This document shows, one piece after another, positions 22,967 through 31,785 of a stretch of DNA of 64,000 nt. The translations under genes and the position numbers were made by a program. The stretch covers positions 1 to 64,000 of the forward strand of contig NZ_JAELVQ010000021.1 of NCBI RefSeq assembly GCF_016428595.1, written 5' to 3'. A model generated the notes under the pieces. That model did no database searches. It saw nothing but the letters and a program-made list of their open reading frames with translations, and had not been told where the DNA came from. The first letter of the stretch is position 1, and every line of letters begins with the position of its first letter. Origin of the DNA: Snuella sedimenti (GTDB lineage Bacteria; Bacteroidota; Bacteroidia; Flavobacteriales; Flavobacteriaceae).

Positions 22967-24460
22967 TTATTCCAATATTAAAAATTTCTTTTCTAAACCT
23001 CCACTAATGGTTATAAAACGTTCTGCATTAAAGATACCATAAAATGGCAAATAATATTTATTCTTTTTATTATCTTGAATTTTATTATACTTTACATCTC
23101 CTGCTTCGTTATAAGTAATATCATAAAGGGCGGAAGACTCAAATAATCCCTTAGAAACTTTTACCCGACCATCTTCCTTTTCCTTTAAATTTTTACCCGA
23201 ATTAAGTATTACATGTAGCTCTCCTTTTTTTACAAAAGCATTATATGATGGCGCTCCAGAACGTTTAAAAATACTTCTACCCCATTCTAAAGTCCCTTCA
23301 GTATTAAACTTTAAAACCAATATATCATCGTAATGGTAAACGGTTTGCCAATAACCGCCCCCGTTCATTCCTGTAGCAACATAAACATTTGTTACAAAAA
23401 ATTCTTCTGCTAATAAATAGGTATTCCCTTGCTTATCATTTAAAACATAATCTATATAATAACTAGACAATTCTTTATCCTTCTTCTTTTCTGATGCGTC
23501 CTTACTATATAAATCTTTGTATACATCCTCTGGTAAGAAAACAGATTTGCTCTTGCTAACTTTAAGCATTTCTGTGTCGACATCATAGCGTAAAACACCT
23601 TTTATATTGTTTACCTTTTTCTCTGAATAAAATCCTAATAGTCTTAATTTACTCTCACTATTCGAAAAAACCAAGGACTTGATATGTTCATCTTGGTTAA
23701 TTTCTACAACAGTTGACGCTACTACATCTTGAGTGACTTTATTCAAAACAAAGTCATAATTACTTTTTCCTTCTTTTTTTTGAGCCCTTCCTTCTTGATA
23801 CAATTTCCCTAGAGAGAATACATTCGCAGCATTATCAATAAAAATATCGTTAGGTTCATAAAACTTCTTTGTATTCTCTTGATATGCTTTTGTGTAAACT
23901 ATGGCTAAATCTGCTGAATTATAGACTCTAACGGTATAGGAATTTGAATGCTTTTTTACATTATCTGTTGAAATAACAAAATAAGCACCATCATTAGAAA
24001 TTGCAAATCCTGTTTGACGCTTGTTAGCTCCAGAAAACAACTTCTGATTCCTTTCAACATCCGCTTTAAATAGTTCCGTTTTTGTATGAGTGCCGTTTTC
24101 AATATTAAACTCATAACAAAATAAAATGCGTTCTTTTTTTGAAGGAGCGAATACTGTAAAAACTTTCATAAAGCTACCATATGCCAACTGACCGCAATAT
24201 TCTTCTTTTCGTTCTATTGCAACCAATTTATTTTGAACTCTATCTAACGATTCATTAAACACATCAAACATTAGGTTTCTGGAGCTATTTCTAACAACAC
24301 CCAACAACCCTGATCCCGATTTATGCATTGTTATGACTTCACTAGATTTTACTTTATCATGAAATTCTAGACTCTCTAAAACGTTCAATCCCGTTTTATC
24401 TTGGGCAAAACTCCCAAAGATTACAACTAGAAAAATAAAAACTGGCAGTAGTTTTCTCAT
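22967..24460 (-). CDS. Secreted protein of unknown function (497 aa)
   Basis: A clear signal peptide (residues 1-19, ending GSFAQ) and a long beta-rich body. Repeating stretches such as ISNDGAYFVISTDN, GNTYLLAEEFF and GTLEWGRSIFKRSG suggest propeller-like blades, but no family is recognised. No lipobox, membrane helix or T9SS tail is visible. It sits between menA (16 bases) and the metallo-hydrolase gene (16 bases) and so is almost certainly co-transcribed with menaquinone genes, an odd place for an exported protein. Confidence 0.7.
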   Translation of the reverse strand: MRKLLPVFIFLVVIFGSFAQDKTGLNVLESLEFHDKVKSSEVITMHKSGSGLLGVVRNSSRNLMFDVFNESLDRVQNKLVAIERKEEYCGQLAYGSFMKVFTVFAPSKKERILFCYEFNIENGTHTKTELFKADVERNQKLFSGANKRQTGFAISNDGAYFVISTDNVKKHSNSYTVRVYNSADLAIVYTKAYQENTKKFYEPNDIFIDNAANVFSLGKLYQEGRAQKKEGKSNYDFVLNKVTQDVVASTVVEINQDEHIKSLVFSNSESKLRLLGFYSEKKVNNIKGVLRYDVDTEMLKVSKSKSVFLPEDVYKDLYSKDASEKKKDKELSSYYIDYVLNDKQGNTYLLAEEFFVTNVYVATGMNGGGYWQTVYHYDDILVLKFNTEGTLEWGRSIFKRSGAPSYNAFVKKGELHVILNSGKNLKEKEDGRVKVSKGLFESSALYDITYNEAGDVKYNKIQDNKKNKYYLPFYGIFNAERFITISGGLEKKFLILE

Positions 24461-24476
24461 AAAATTTTATAACGTA

Positions 24477-25379
24477 TTATAACAGATAGCCAATCCCCAT
24501 TAAAACAGCCAGCAACACCGTTGTTAAAGCTAATTTCTTTAATTCCGGATCTAATCGTTTGGGTTCTGTATTGTGCTTTACAGTTAGAAGGTGCTTAACC
24601 AAAGGCATGTAAGCTATAACAAAAATTAAGTTATATGGCGATGTATAATATAAAACCCCAAATAACCCAGAAAGCACGATAGCCAAACCAACCAGTGCCT
24701 GGTGATATAACTTGGCATTCTTAGCCCCCAACCTAACCGCTAAAGTTATTTTATTGGATTTTTTATCGGATTCTATATCTCTCATGTTGTTTAAATTGAG
24801 TACTCCAGCACTTAAAAGCCCAATGGTACATGCCGGTAAAAACACAACATGGTCTATTGTCCTTGCATATAGCACATAACAACCAACAACACTAATTAAC
24901 CCAAAAAATATAAAAACAAAAAGATCCCCCAGTCCTCTATAGCCATAAGCATTATGCCCCATAGTATATCGAATGGCGGCCACAACACAAGCAATGCCCA
25001 GTAAAAAGAATATTAAGGTTAAAAAAAAATGGCGCACCCCAAAAGCACAGAAAATAAGAAAAAATGCCAAACCTATAGATATTAGAACATTAATCTTAAT
25101 GGCTTGAAACATACTTTCTGGTGATATCTTACCACTTTGTATGGCACGTTCGGGACCTATTCTATCGTCATTGTCGGTACCCTTTACACCGTCACCATAA
25201 TCGTTTGCTAAATTAGATAGTATCTGTAAGCTTAAAGTAGTTAAAATAGCAAGAACAAAAATGTTCCATTTAAAAACACCGTTATATTCAGCAAAACATG
25301 AAGCTAAAATGATTCCGGAAATAGATAATGGTAGCGTTCTTAAACGCATTGTAGAAATCCAAAGAGAGAGTTGCTTCAT
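24477..25379 (-). CDS. menA: 1,4-Dihydroxy-2-naphthoate octaprenyltransferase (300 aa)
   Basis: A UbiA-family prenyltransferase with about eight membrane helices. The first aspartate-rich motif is NLANDYGDGVKGTDNDD near residue 58 and the second is NMRDIESDKKSNK near 198; both bind magnesium-prenyl diphosphate. It attaches the isoprenoid tail to DHNA in the inner membrane. It abuts menB directly (no gap) and is followed by the secreted unknown. Length is normal. Confidence 0.92.
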   Translation of the reverse strand: MKQLSLWISTMRLRTLPLSISGIILASCFAEYNGVFKWNIFVLAILTTLSLQILSNLANDYGDGVKGTDNDDRIGPERAIQSGKISPESMFQAIKINVLISIGLAFFLIFCAFGVRHFFLTLIFFLLGIACVVAAIRYTMGHNAYGYRGLGDLFVFIFFGLISVVGCYVLYARTIDHVVFLPACTIGLLSAGVLNLNNMRDIESDKKSNKITLAVRLGAKNAKLYHQALVGLAIVLSGLFGVLYYTSPYNLIFVIAYMPLVKHLLTVKHNTEPKRLDPELKKLALTTVLLAVLMGIGYLL

Positions 25380-26219
25380 TTATGGTATCCATTTTTTTTC
25401 AAAATTAGGCTTACGCTTTTCCAAAAAGGCATTTCGTCCCTCCTTAGCTTCATCGGTCATATAGGCTAATCTGGTAGCTTCACCTGCAAACACTTGCTGG
25501 CCAACCATGCCATCATCTGTTAAGTTCATGGCAAATTTCAACATTTTTATTGATGTTGGTGACTTCGCTAATATTTCCTGAGCCCATTGGTAAGCCGTTG
25601 CCTCCAATTCGTCATGGGGAATAACAGCATTTACCATACCCATTTCGTAAGCTTCTTGAGCAGAATAATTTCGGCCCAAGAAAAATATTTCCCTAGCTTT
25701 TTTCTGTCCGACCATTTTTGCCAGATAGGCAGAACCATAGCCGCCATCAAAACTTGTTACATCGGCATCAGTTTGCTTAAAAATAGCGTGCTCCTTACTG
25801 GCTAAAGTCAAATCGCATACCACATGCAAACTATGGCCACCTCCTACAGCCCAACCGGGCACCACAGCAATAACAGCCTTAGGCATAAAGCGTATTAAGC
25901 GCTGAACTTCTAAAATATTTAAGCGGTGGTATCCATCCTCCCCAACATAACCTTGATGCCCTCTGGCCTTTTGATCGCCGCCACTACAAAAAGAATAAAC
26001 TCCATCTTTTGTTGAAGGCCCTTCTGCAGACAATAAAACTACCCCTATGTTTACATCCTCATTTGCATCGTAAAAAGCATCATACAATTCACTTGTTGTC
26101 TTTGGTCTAAAGGCATTTCTAACGTTTGGTCGGTTAAATGCTATTCTGGCAACACCATTACATTTTTTATATGTAATGTCTTCATATTCCTTAGCCGTTA
26201 CCCAATTTGCTTGCTCCAT
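25380..26219 (-). CDS. menB: 1,4-Dihydroxy-2-naphthoyl-CoA synthase (279 aa)
   Basis: A crotonase-fold enzyme that closes the naphthoyl ring in menaquinone synthesis. Key motifs are FCSGGDQKARG (oxyanion hole), PGWAVGGGHSLHVVCDLTLA and FDGGYGSAYLAKMVGQKKA, a MenB-specific stretch. I place the start at the ATG of MEQANW; a longer version from a TTG at 26237 would overlap a -7 promoter box. The family's usual N-terminus agrees with the shorter form. First gene of the menB-menA-unknown-hydrolase-menC-CPBP run. Confidence 0.93.
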   Translation of the reverse strand: MEQANWVTAKEYEDITYKKCNGVARIAFNRPNVRNAFRPKTTSELYDAFYDANEDVNIGVVLLSAEGPSTKDGVYSFCSGGDQKARGHQGYVGEDGYHRLNILEVQRLIRFMPKAVIAVVPGWAVGGGHSLHVVCDLTLASKEHAIFKQTDADVTSFDGGYGSAYLAKMVGQKKAREIFFLGRNYSAQEAYEMGMVNAVIPHDELEATAYQWAQEILAKSPTSIKMLKFAMNLTDDGMVGQQVFAGEATRLAYMTDEAKEGRNAFLEKRKPNFEKKWIP

Positions 26220-26234
26220 TTTCTTTATTTTAGC

Positions 26235-26242
26235 CAAAAATA
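26235..26242 (-). promoter_or_regulatory. -7 box TATTTTTG upstream of menB
   Basis: On the minus strand TATTTTTG matches TAnnTTTG and ends 15 bases before the menB ATG. It decides against the upstream TTG start, which lies inside the box. No TTG -33 element is clear. Confidence 0.5.
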
Positions 26243-26272
26243 AATTTTATTTCATAAAATAGGGACTTCATC

Positions 26273-27388
26273 ATGAAAAATAATATACTCTGTTATATTT
26301 TAGTTTGTATATCATTAGTATCCAATGCTCAATCCTATGAATTTAAAACAATCATAGATCTTGATGCGACCGAAGTTATTAGTCAAGGCAATACAGGAAC
26401 CTGCTGGAGTTTTTCTACTTCTTCATTTTTAGAAAGTGAGATTATGCGACTTACAGGAAAGCACATAGATTTATCTGAAATGTATACTGTCCGCAATACC
26501 TACCCTAAAAAAGCCTGGAATTATGTAATGCGACAAGGCAAAGCCCAATTTAGTGAGGGCGGCTTAGCGCATGACGTTATAAACAGCGTTAGTCAACATG
26601 GATTAGTTCCTGATACTGCTTTTAAAGCCGTATTGGATGAAAAAGGCAGTTTTAACCATTCGAAACTAATTGATACACTAAAAATAACATTGAATCAGTT
26701 TATCAAGGCTCCCAAACAGTACAAATCAACTTGGCAACAAGATGTAACCAATATTTTAGACATTCAAGTTGGGGAAAACATAAGCAATTTTAATTATGAT
26801 GGCATTTCATATACACCTATGTCCTTTTTAAAAATGACCAAAATAAATCCCGATGATTATATTAGCATAACTTCCTTTACCCACCAACCTTTTTACACTA
26901 ATTTTATATTAAACATCCCAGACAATTTTTCGAATGGATCGTTTTATAATGTGCCACTTGATGATATGGTAAGTATTGTCAATAATGCATTAGAAAAGGG
27001 GTTTACTGTTGAACTGGACTGTGATGTAAGTGAAAAAACATTTTCTGCAAAATACGGATTAGCAATAATCCCAAATGACGGACAAGATTATTTACAGGCT
27101 TTAACTTCAATTTCTACCGAAAAAACAATTACACAAACATTAAGGCAAGAAGAATTTGAGAACTACAATACTACCGATGATCATTTAATGCACATTACTG
27201 GTTTATTAAAGGATCAAAACGGCACTACTTATTATAAAGTAAAAAACTCTTGGGGCAAAAACTCGAAACGTGTAGGCAATGATGGTTATATTTATATGAG
27301 TGTAGCTTATTTTAAATTAAAATCAATCTCTATAATGGTTCATAAAGATGCACTAAATAAGCACTTTAAAAGATGGTTACTTGACTAA
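26273..27388 (+). CDS. C1B (bleomycin hydrolase-like) cysteine peptidase, secreted (371 aa)
   Basis: Signal peptide (residues 1-20, ending SNAQ). The active-site cysteine is C44 in QGNTGTCWSFS, with the oxyanion-hole glutamine six residues before it; the histidine is in DDHLMHITG and the asparagine in YKVKNSWGKN near the C-terminus. This order and spacing fit aminopeptidase C/bleomycin hydrolase rather than papain. Exported copies are common in Bacteroidota and are likely peptide-scavenging enzymes. It is divergent from menB with only 53 bases between starts. Confidence 0.85.
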   Translation: MKNNILCYILVCISLVSNAQSYEFKTIIDLDATEVISQGNTGTCWSFSTSSFLESEIMRLTGKHIDLSEMYTVRNTYPKKAWNYVMRQGKAQFSEGGLAHDVINSVSQHGLVPDTAFKAVLDEKGSFNHSKLIDTLKITLNQFIKAPKQYKSTWQQDVTNILDIQVGENISNFNYDGISYTPMSFLKMTKINPDDYISITSFTHQPFYTNFILNIPDNFSNGSFYNVPLDDMVSIVNNALEKGFTVELDCDVSEKTFSAKYGLAIIPNDGQDYLQALTSISTEKTITQTLRQEEFENYNTTDDHLMHITGLLKDQNGTTYYKVKNSWGKNSKRVGNDGYIYMSVAYFKLKSISIMVHKDALNKHFKRWLLD

Positions 27389-27436
27389 AAACGCAGTCTA
27401 TCTTATCATCTTGTAAGAAAAAAACGGTCAAATTCC

Positions 27437-27467
27437 TTGGCTTGTAGTATTTTATTTATTACTTTTG
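27437..27467 (+). promoter_or_regulatory. Promoter TTG-N20-TACTTTTG for the small ORF at 27547
   Basis: TTG at 27437-27439 and TACTTTTG at 27460-27467 are separated by 20 bases, fitting the Bacteroidota consensus. The only downstream reading frame on this strand is the 58-codon ORF, giving a leader of about 70 bases. Confidence 0.6.
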
Positions 27468-27546
27468 CAAAGCTATTAACCTTAACCGATGAAATATGCG
27501 TTTTAACCACATTAATTGTATTATAACGAATTAAACCCCAAAAACT

Positions 27547-27723
27547 ATGTTATTAAAAATTACTATTTTTCTTTCGGTATTAGTAATTGTTAATTTGTTG
27601 CTCTTAAAATTTAGTTGCAACAAGACCAGTAAACCTAAAAGAGCCAGTAAAAAACCTGTTGTACTTAGACCCGAAATCACCATAAAACAGGCTGAAGGCC
27701 AGCTTGCACCAACAGGGAGTTAG
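27547..27723 (+). CDS. Small membrane-anchored protein, unlisted ORF (58 aa)
   Basis: ATG at 27547 opens 58 codons ending in TAG. Residues 4-22 form one hydrophobic helix (ITIFLSVLVIVNLLLLKF), followed by SCNKTSKPKRASKKP, a strongly basic segment, and a polar tail. It could be a single-pass membrane protein or, given LKFSC, a lipoprotein-like one. A good promoter precedes it by about 80 bases. Its last 47 bases overlap the end of the opposing ung gene. No family recognised. Confidence 0.6.
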   Translation: MLLKITIFLSVLVIVNLLLLKFSCNKTSKPKRASKKPVVLRPEITIKQAEGQLAPTGS

Positions 27724-28342
27724 TTTTACTGAAATGCTTATTACCAAACCAGTGCCCTTTGTTGGCACTTAGAGGTGAAGGGTGTCCAGATGCTAATATG
27801 TGATGCTTAGCTGTATCTATTAGCTTTACCTTTTTCTTTGCGTAACCTCCCCAAAGTAAGAAAACAATGTTTTCTTTTTCTTTACTTATAAGTTTAATAA
27901 CAGCATCCGTAAAAGTCTCCCATCCTTTATTTTGATGACTTCCTGCCCGATGTGCCCGCACTGTTAATGTCGCATTTAACAGCAATACACCTTGGTCTGC
28001 CCATCGCATCAAATTACCACTCTCTGGATAAGGTATACCCATATCACTTTCTATTTCTTTAAAAATATTTTTAAGTGAGGGAGGATGTGCTATATCCTCT
28101 TTTACAGAAAAACACAAACCATTGGCTTGCCCCACGCCATGATACGGATCTTGACCGATAAGCACCACTTTTACATCCTCAAAACGACAATGTTTAAAAG
28201 CATTAAAAATTTCTTTTCTTGGAGGGTAACACGTATAAGCTCCATACTCTTGACTTATAAATCGTGTTAGGTCTTGAAAATAAGGCTTAATAAACTCAAA
28301 CGCTAAATGATCTTTCCAACTTTCTTCTATCGCTACATCCAT
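27677..28342 (-). CDS. ung: Uracil-DNA glycosylase (221 aa)
   Basis: Family 1 enzyme that removes uracil from DNA at the start of base-excision repair. The catalytic water-activating motif GQDPYHG lies near residue 62, LLLNATLTVRAHRAGSHQ in the middle, and the DNA-intercalation loop HPSPLSANKG near 187. Length matches E. coli Ung. Cytoplasmic. It stands between the small ORF (tail-to-tail overlap of 47 bases) and the divergent transporter gene at 28399. Confidence 0.95.
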   Translation of the reverse strand: MDVAIEESWKDHLAFEFIKPYFQDLTRFISQEYGAYTCYPPRKEIFNAFKHCRFEDVKVVLIGQDPYHGVGQANGLCFSVKEDIAHPPSLKNIFKEIESDMGIPYPESGNLMRWADQGVLLLNATLTVRAHRAGSHQNKGWETFTDAVIKLISKEKENIVFLLWGGYAKKKVKLIDTAKHHILASGHPSPLSANKGHWFGNKHFSKTNSLLVQAGLQPVLW

Positions 28343-28398
28343 TTTTTATAATTTCTAAAAATCGAACTAAAATAATACTATCTTTAATCTTACAAAAA

Positions 28399-29904
28399 TT
28401 GATACGATTGAAAAACTTAAAATTCCCGACCGCCCAAACAATACTATTATTAATTGCCGGCTTTGTTGCTCTTTTAACTTGGATCATTCCCGCTGGCAAA
28501 TACCATACATTATCTTACAACAAAACTCAAAATACCTTTTCAAAAATAACCAGCGACGGCTCTTTTACACTTCCTGCCAGCCAAAAAACTTTGGATAGCT
28601 TACAAATAAAAATTCCTTTGGAAAAATTTACTAATGGCGATATATGGAAACCCATTAGCATTCCGCACACTTACAACCAACTAGAAGCTAACCCGCAAGG
28701 ATTAGCATCCTTTATTAAATCCCCAATTAAAGGCATAATAGAAGCTGCTGACATTATCTTTTTAGTATTGATTATTGGTGGACTTATTGGCATTATGAAC
28801 CATACTGGTGCCTTTGAAGCCGGTATAGCTTGGATTGCTAAAGTTTTAAAAGGAAGGGAATATTTGATTATAATTTCGGTTACTTTTTTAATCGCTATTG
28901 GTGGGACTACATTTGGACTAGCCGAAGAAACCATTGCTTTTTACCCAATTCTCATCCCCATATTTCTTGCGGCCAACTACGATGCCATGGTTGCTTTAGC
29001 TTCCATTTATATAGGCTCTAGTGTTGGCACCATGTGTTCAACAACAAATCCATTTAGCTCCATTATTGCTTCGGATGCTGCTGGCATAAACTGGACAACA
29101 GGGCTAAACTTTAGGTTGCTTATGCTTGTTTTGTGTACCACCATCTGCTTGTTCTACATTTTACGCTATGCCAGTCGCGTAAAAAAAACACCTAGTAAAT
29201 CCATTATATATGACCAAAAGGAGGCCATTGAGCAACTTTTTGGCAATACAACACACTCGAGTCTTAAACTCTCAAACCGGTTACGCCTCATACTCTTTAT
29301 TTTTATTATGTGCTTTGTGATTATGATCTATGGTGTTTCAAGTTTGGACTGGTGGTTTATTGAAATGACCAGCGTGTTTCTTGTTGGCGCGGTATTAATA
29401 GGTGGTATTGCAAAAATTAAAGAATTTTTATTTGTAGACATTTTCGTTAAAGGAGCCAGTGATCTATTGGGTGTAGCTTTAATCATTGGTATTGCCAGAG
29501 GGATTACTGTGCTAATGGATGACGGACTAATAAGTGACACCATATTGTATTACTCCAGTAACATTACAAATGGCATGAACAAAGGTGTCTTCACCAATGC
29601 CCTGCTGTTTGTTTTTGGCGGTCTTTCTTTCTTTATTCCTTCATCATCTGGTATGGCTGTATTAACAATGCCTATAATGGCACCATTAGCAGATGGGGTT
29701 GGTATTGGGCGCGAAATGATTGTAAACACCTACCAATATGGTATGGGGCTTTTTGCTTTTATAAACCCTACTGGGTTAATATTGGCATCGTTGGCCATAG
29801 TAAAAGTAGGTTTTGACAAATGGTTAAAGTTTGTAATGCCCTTAGTTATCATATTAACACTATTTACGATGCTAATGTTAACCATCTTTGCATATGCAAA
29901 CTAA
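28399..29904 (+). CDS. YfcC-type membrane transporter (501 aa)
   Basis: About eleven to twelve membrane helices with the N-terminal IIPAGKYH motif of the YfcC/DcuC-like C4-dicarboxylate or amino-acid transporter group. Conserved stretches include GGTTFGLAEETIAFYPILIPI and SSVGTMCSTTNPFSS, and PSSSGMAVLTMPIMAPLAD near residue 415. The periplasmic loop after helix 1 is long. No ATG is available: TTG at 28399 or TTG at 28408 must start it. Substrate cannot be assigned; arginine/ornithine or dicarboxylates are possible. Confidence 0.8.
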   Translation: MIRLKNLKFPTAQTILLLIAGFVALLTWIIPAGKYHTLSYNKTQNTFSKITSDGSFTLPASQKTLDSLQIKIPLEKFTNGDIWKPISIPHTYNQLEANPQGLASFIKSPIKGIIEAADIIFLVLIIGGLIGIMNHTGAFEAGIAWIAKVLKGREYLIIISVTFLIAIGGTTFGLAEETIAFYPILIPIFLAANYDAMVALASIYIGSSVGTMCSTTNPFSSIIASDAAGINWTTGLNFRLLMLVLCTTICLFYILRYASRVKKTPSKSIIYDQKEAIEQLFGNTTHSSLKLSNRLRLILFIFIMCFVIMIYGVSSLDWWFIEMTSVFLVGAVLIGGIAKIKEFLFVDIFVKGASDLLGVALIIGIARGITVLMDDGLISDTILYYSSNITNGMNKGVFTNALLFVFGGLSFFIPSSSGMAVLTMPIMAPLADGVGIGREMIVNTYQYGMGLFAFINPTGLILASLAIVKVGFDKWLKFVMPLVIILTLFTMLMLTIFAYAN

Positions 29905-29918
29905 AGCGCTATACTCTT

Positions 29919-30078
29919 AGAGACTGTTTAAATTCCTCCTTTTGGTTTTGTTACGCCCCTTTCACCACTTTTCGTTATGAAAATCCTCATTTAGCGCTGC
30001 TAAACTCCTGTTTTAAAGCCTTAATTGGCAAAAAAATGACCTATAGCAAATTTCAAAAACGAATTTTAAACAGTCTCT
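29919..30078. repeat. Fold-back (MITE-like) element, copy A (160 bp)
   Basis: Ends are the 14-base perfect inverted repeat AGAGACTGTTTAAA and its complement; the pairing continues imperfectly across both halves to an apex TTTAGC-gct-GCTAAA. About 90% identical, in the opposite orientation, to the element at 51632 and more distantly related to that at 13016. It fills the gap between the converging transporter and holA genes, where its RNA could act as a bidirectional terminator. The short ORF within it is not a gene. Confidence 0.8.
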
Positions 30079-30085
30079 TAGAAGC

Positions 30086-31090
30086 TTAAGCTAAAATTTT
30101 AACTAATAATTCCTTTAACAAATCTCCTTGGGGTACGGCATTGGATCCAACTCCTTTGCTCTTAACGTCAAATTCACGTAATATAGCCACCACTTCACTC
30201 ACCTTTCGCATTGGATAGTTACGAGCTGCCAAAATGTATTCATTCACAAAATAGGGATTAATCTTTAATGCTGATGCTACACTTCGTGGGGATTTATCCT
30301 CTAAACCATGAAAATGAAGTAATTGGGAAAAAAAATTGAATAGCAACGAAACAGTAACGACCATTGGGTTGTCCTTAGGGTTGTCTGCAAAATATTTTAC
30401 AATTTGATAAGCCTTTACTGCATTTCTCTCCCCTACGGCTTTACGTAATTCAAAATTATTGAAATCTTTACTAATACCAATATTCTGCTCAATAAGCTCT
30501 GGGGTTATCTGGCTTCCTTTTGGTAAAATAATCTGCAACTTTTCTAGCTCATTGTTTATTTTACTCAAATTGGTACCCAAAAACTCAACCAACATCTGCG
30601 CTGCTTTTGGCGTAATACTATAGTCTTTGGGTGACAACACCCGACGAATCCAATCGGCTACCTGATTTTCGTAAAGCTTTTTGCTTTCATAAACAACACC
30701 TGTTTTTTTTAATGTCTTATATAGGGTTTTTCGCTTATCTATGCTTTTATACTTGTAGTTAACAACCAAAACAGTTGAAGGTTGCGGATTGGCTACATAA
30801 TCGGCCAATTTTTCAATGGTACGTGATAAATCCTGAGCTTCTTTTACCACGACCACCTGATACTCTGCCATCATTGGATACCGCTTTGCGTTACTAACAA
30901 TATCATCGATAGTTATATCACGCCCATATAAAACCATTTGGTTGAATCCCTTTTCTTCCTCAGCCAACACATTATCTTCAATAAAATCCGAGATCTTATC
31001 AATGTAATAAGGTTCTTCCCCCATTAAAAAGTAAATGGGCTTTAAATTTCTGTTCTTTATGTCTGTAACTAATTGCTTTACTTCGTCCAA
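30086..31090 (-). CDS. holA: DNA polymerase III delta subunit (334 aa)
   Basis: The opening KPIYFLMGEEPYYIDKI is the family signature of the clamp-loader delta subunit, which opens the beta sliding clamp. The AAA+-like fold lacks a working P-loop, as expected. The C-terminal part (NPYFVNEYILAARNYPMRKV) is the collar domain. Length is normal. Divergent from the HsdR-N-like gene at 31214, an arrangement common in Flavobacteria. Confidence 0.9.
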   Translation of the reverse strand: MDEVKQLVTDIKNRNLKPIYFLMGEEPYYIDKISDFIEDNVLAEEEKGFNQMVLYGRDITIDDIVSNAKRYPMMAEYQVVVVKEAQDLSRTIEKLADYVANPQPSTVLVVNYKYKSIDKRKTLYKTLKKTGVVYESKKLYENQVADWIRRVLSPKDYSITPKAAQMLVEFLGTNLSKINNELEKLQIILPKGSQITPELIEQNIGISKDFNNFELRKAVGERNAVKAYQIVKYFADNPKDNPMVVTVSLLFNFFSQLLHFHGLEDKSPRSVASALKINPYFVNEYILAARNYPMRKVSEVVAILREFDVKSKGVGSNAVPQGDLLKELLVKILA

Positions 31091-31160
31091 GATTCTTTAA
31101 CATTTCAAAATAATTAACCCAAAAATCCAACAGCTAAACTAAGCTTTTAAAATTTGAGTT

Positions 31161-31191
31161 TTGTATGTTTATACTTTGTGACTTAACTTTG
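31161..31191 (+). promoter_or_regulatory. Promoter TTG-N20-TAACTTTG before the HsdR-N-like gene
   Basis: TTG at 31161-31163 and TAACTTTG at 31184-31191 match both consensus elements with 20-base spacing, 22 bases before the ATG at 31214. Confidence 0.6.
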
Positions 31192-31213
31192 AAAACTATT
31201 ATACGAGCAATAC

Positions 31214-31660
31214 ATGCAAGACCTTAACTTTCCAAAGTTTTCGTTCCGATTCAAAAGTAGCGAAAATAAAATTTCTATTTTTGATAGTATACGTAAAAAG
31301 TTTGTCATTTTACAACCCGAAGAATGGGTAAGACAACACTGCTTACATTATTTAATGCATGTAAAAAGCGTTCCAAAATCCCTTATAAATGTTGAAAAAG
31401 AGTTGGTTGTAAACGACTTAAAAAAGCGCTACGACATTGTTGTTTTTAACCCCAATGGTACAATTCATTTAATAATAGAATGTAAAGCCCCCAATATAAC
31501 CATAAGCCAAAATACTTTTGATCAAATTGCACGTTACAACCTGGTTTTAAATGCAGATTACTTAATGGTTACCAATGGATTCAATCATTACTATTGTCAA
31601 ATGGATTTCAAAGCCGAACGCTATATATTTTTGAAAGATATCCCTAATTACAAATTATGA
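31214..31660 (+). CDS. HsdR N-terminal-like nuclease-fold protein (148 aa)
   Basis: Residues 75-115 carry a PD-(D/E)xK nuclease core: KRYDIVVFNPNGTIHLIIECKAP, with D and ExK in place. The fold matches the N-terminal domain of type I restriction R subunits, but the helicase and the HsdM/HsdS partners are absent. Stand-alone copies beside holA are widespread in Flavobacteria, so a housekeeping role in DNA metabolism is likelier than restriction. Possibly active on DNA; unproven. Confidence 0.8.
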   Translation: MQDLNFPKFSFRFKSSENKISIFDSIRKKFVILQPEEWVRQHCLHYLMHVKSVPKSLINVEKELVVNDLKKRYDIVVFNPNGTIHLIIECKAPNITISQNTFDQIARYNLVLNADYLMVTNGFNHYYCQMDFKAERYIFLKDIPNYKL

Positions 31661-31785
31661 AATGAGCATAAACAAATTTCATCATTGCATACCCACCAAC
31701 ATGATTAAATTTTTTATGCGAATTCCTGAATGTGCAGAAATTTTTAGTTTCTTCATTTTTCAGAAAACTATAAAATTTTAAACAG

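Noticed and set aside
26220-26237. TTG start for menB, six codons upstream
   Set aside because: The TTG lies within a -7 promoter box, and the ATG agrees with the family N-terminus.
29820-30089. 89-codon frame across the transporter's end and the fold-back element
   Set aside because: It overlaps the transporter in another frame and then reads the palindrome; no start signal is present.
31214-31660. HsdR N-terminal-like gene considered as part of a restriction system
   Set aside because: No helicase, methylase or specificity gene is nearby, and the gene's pairing with holA points to a housekeeping role.
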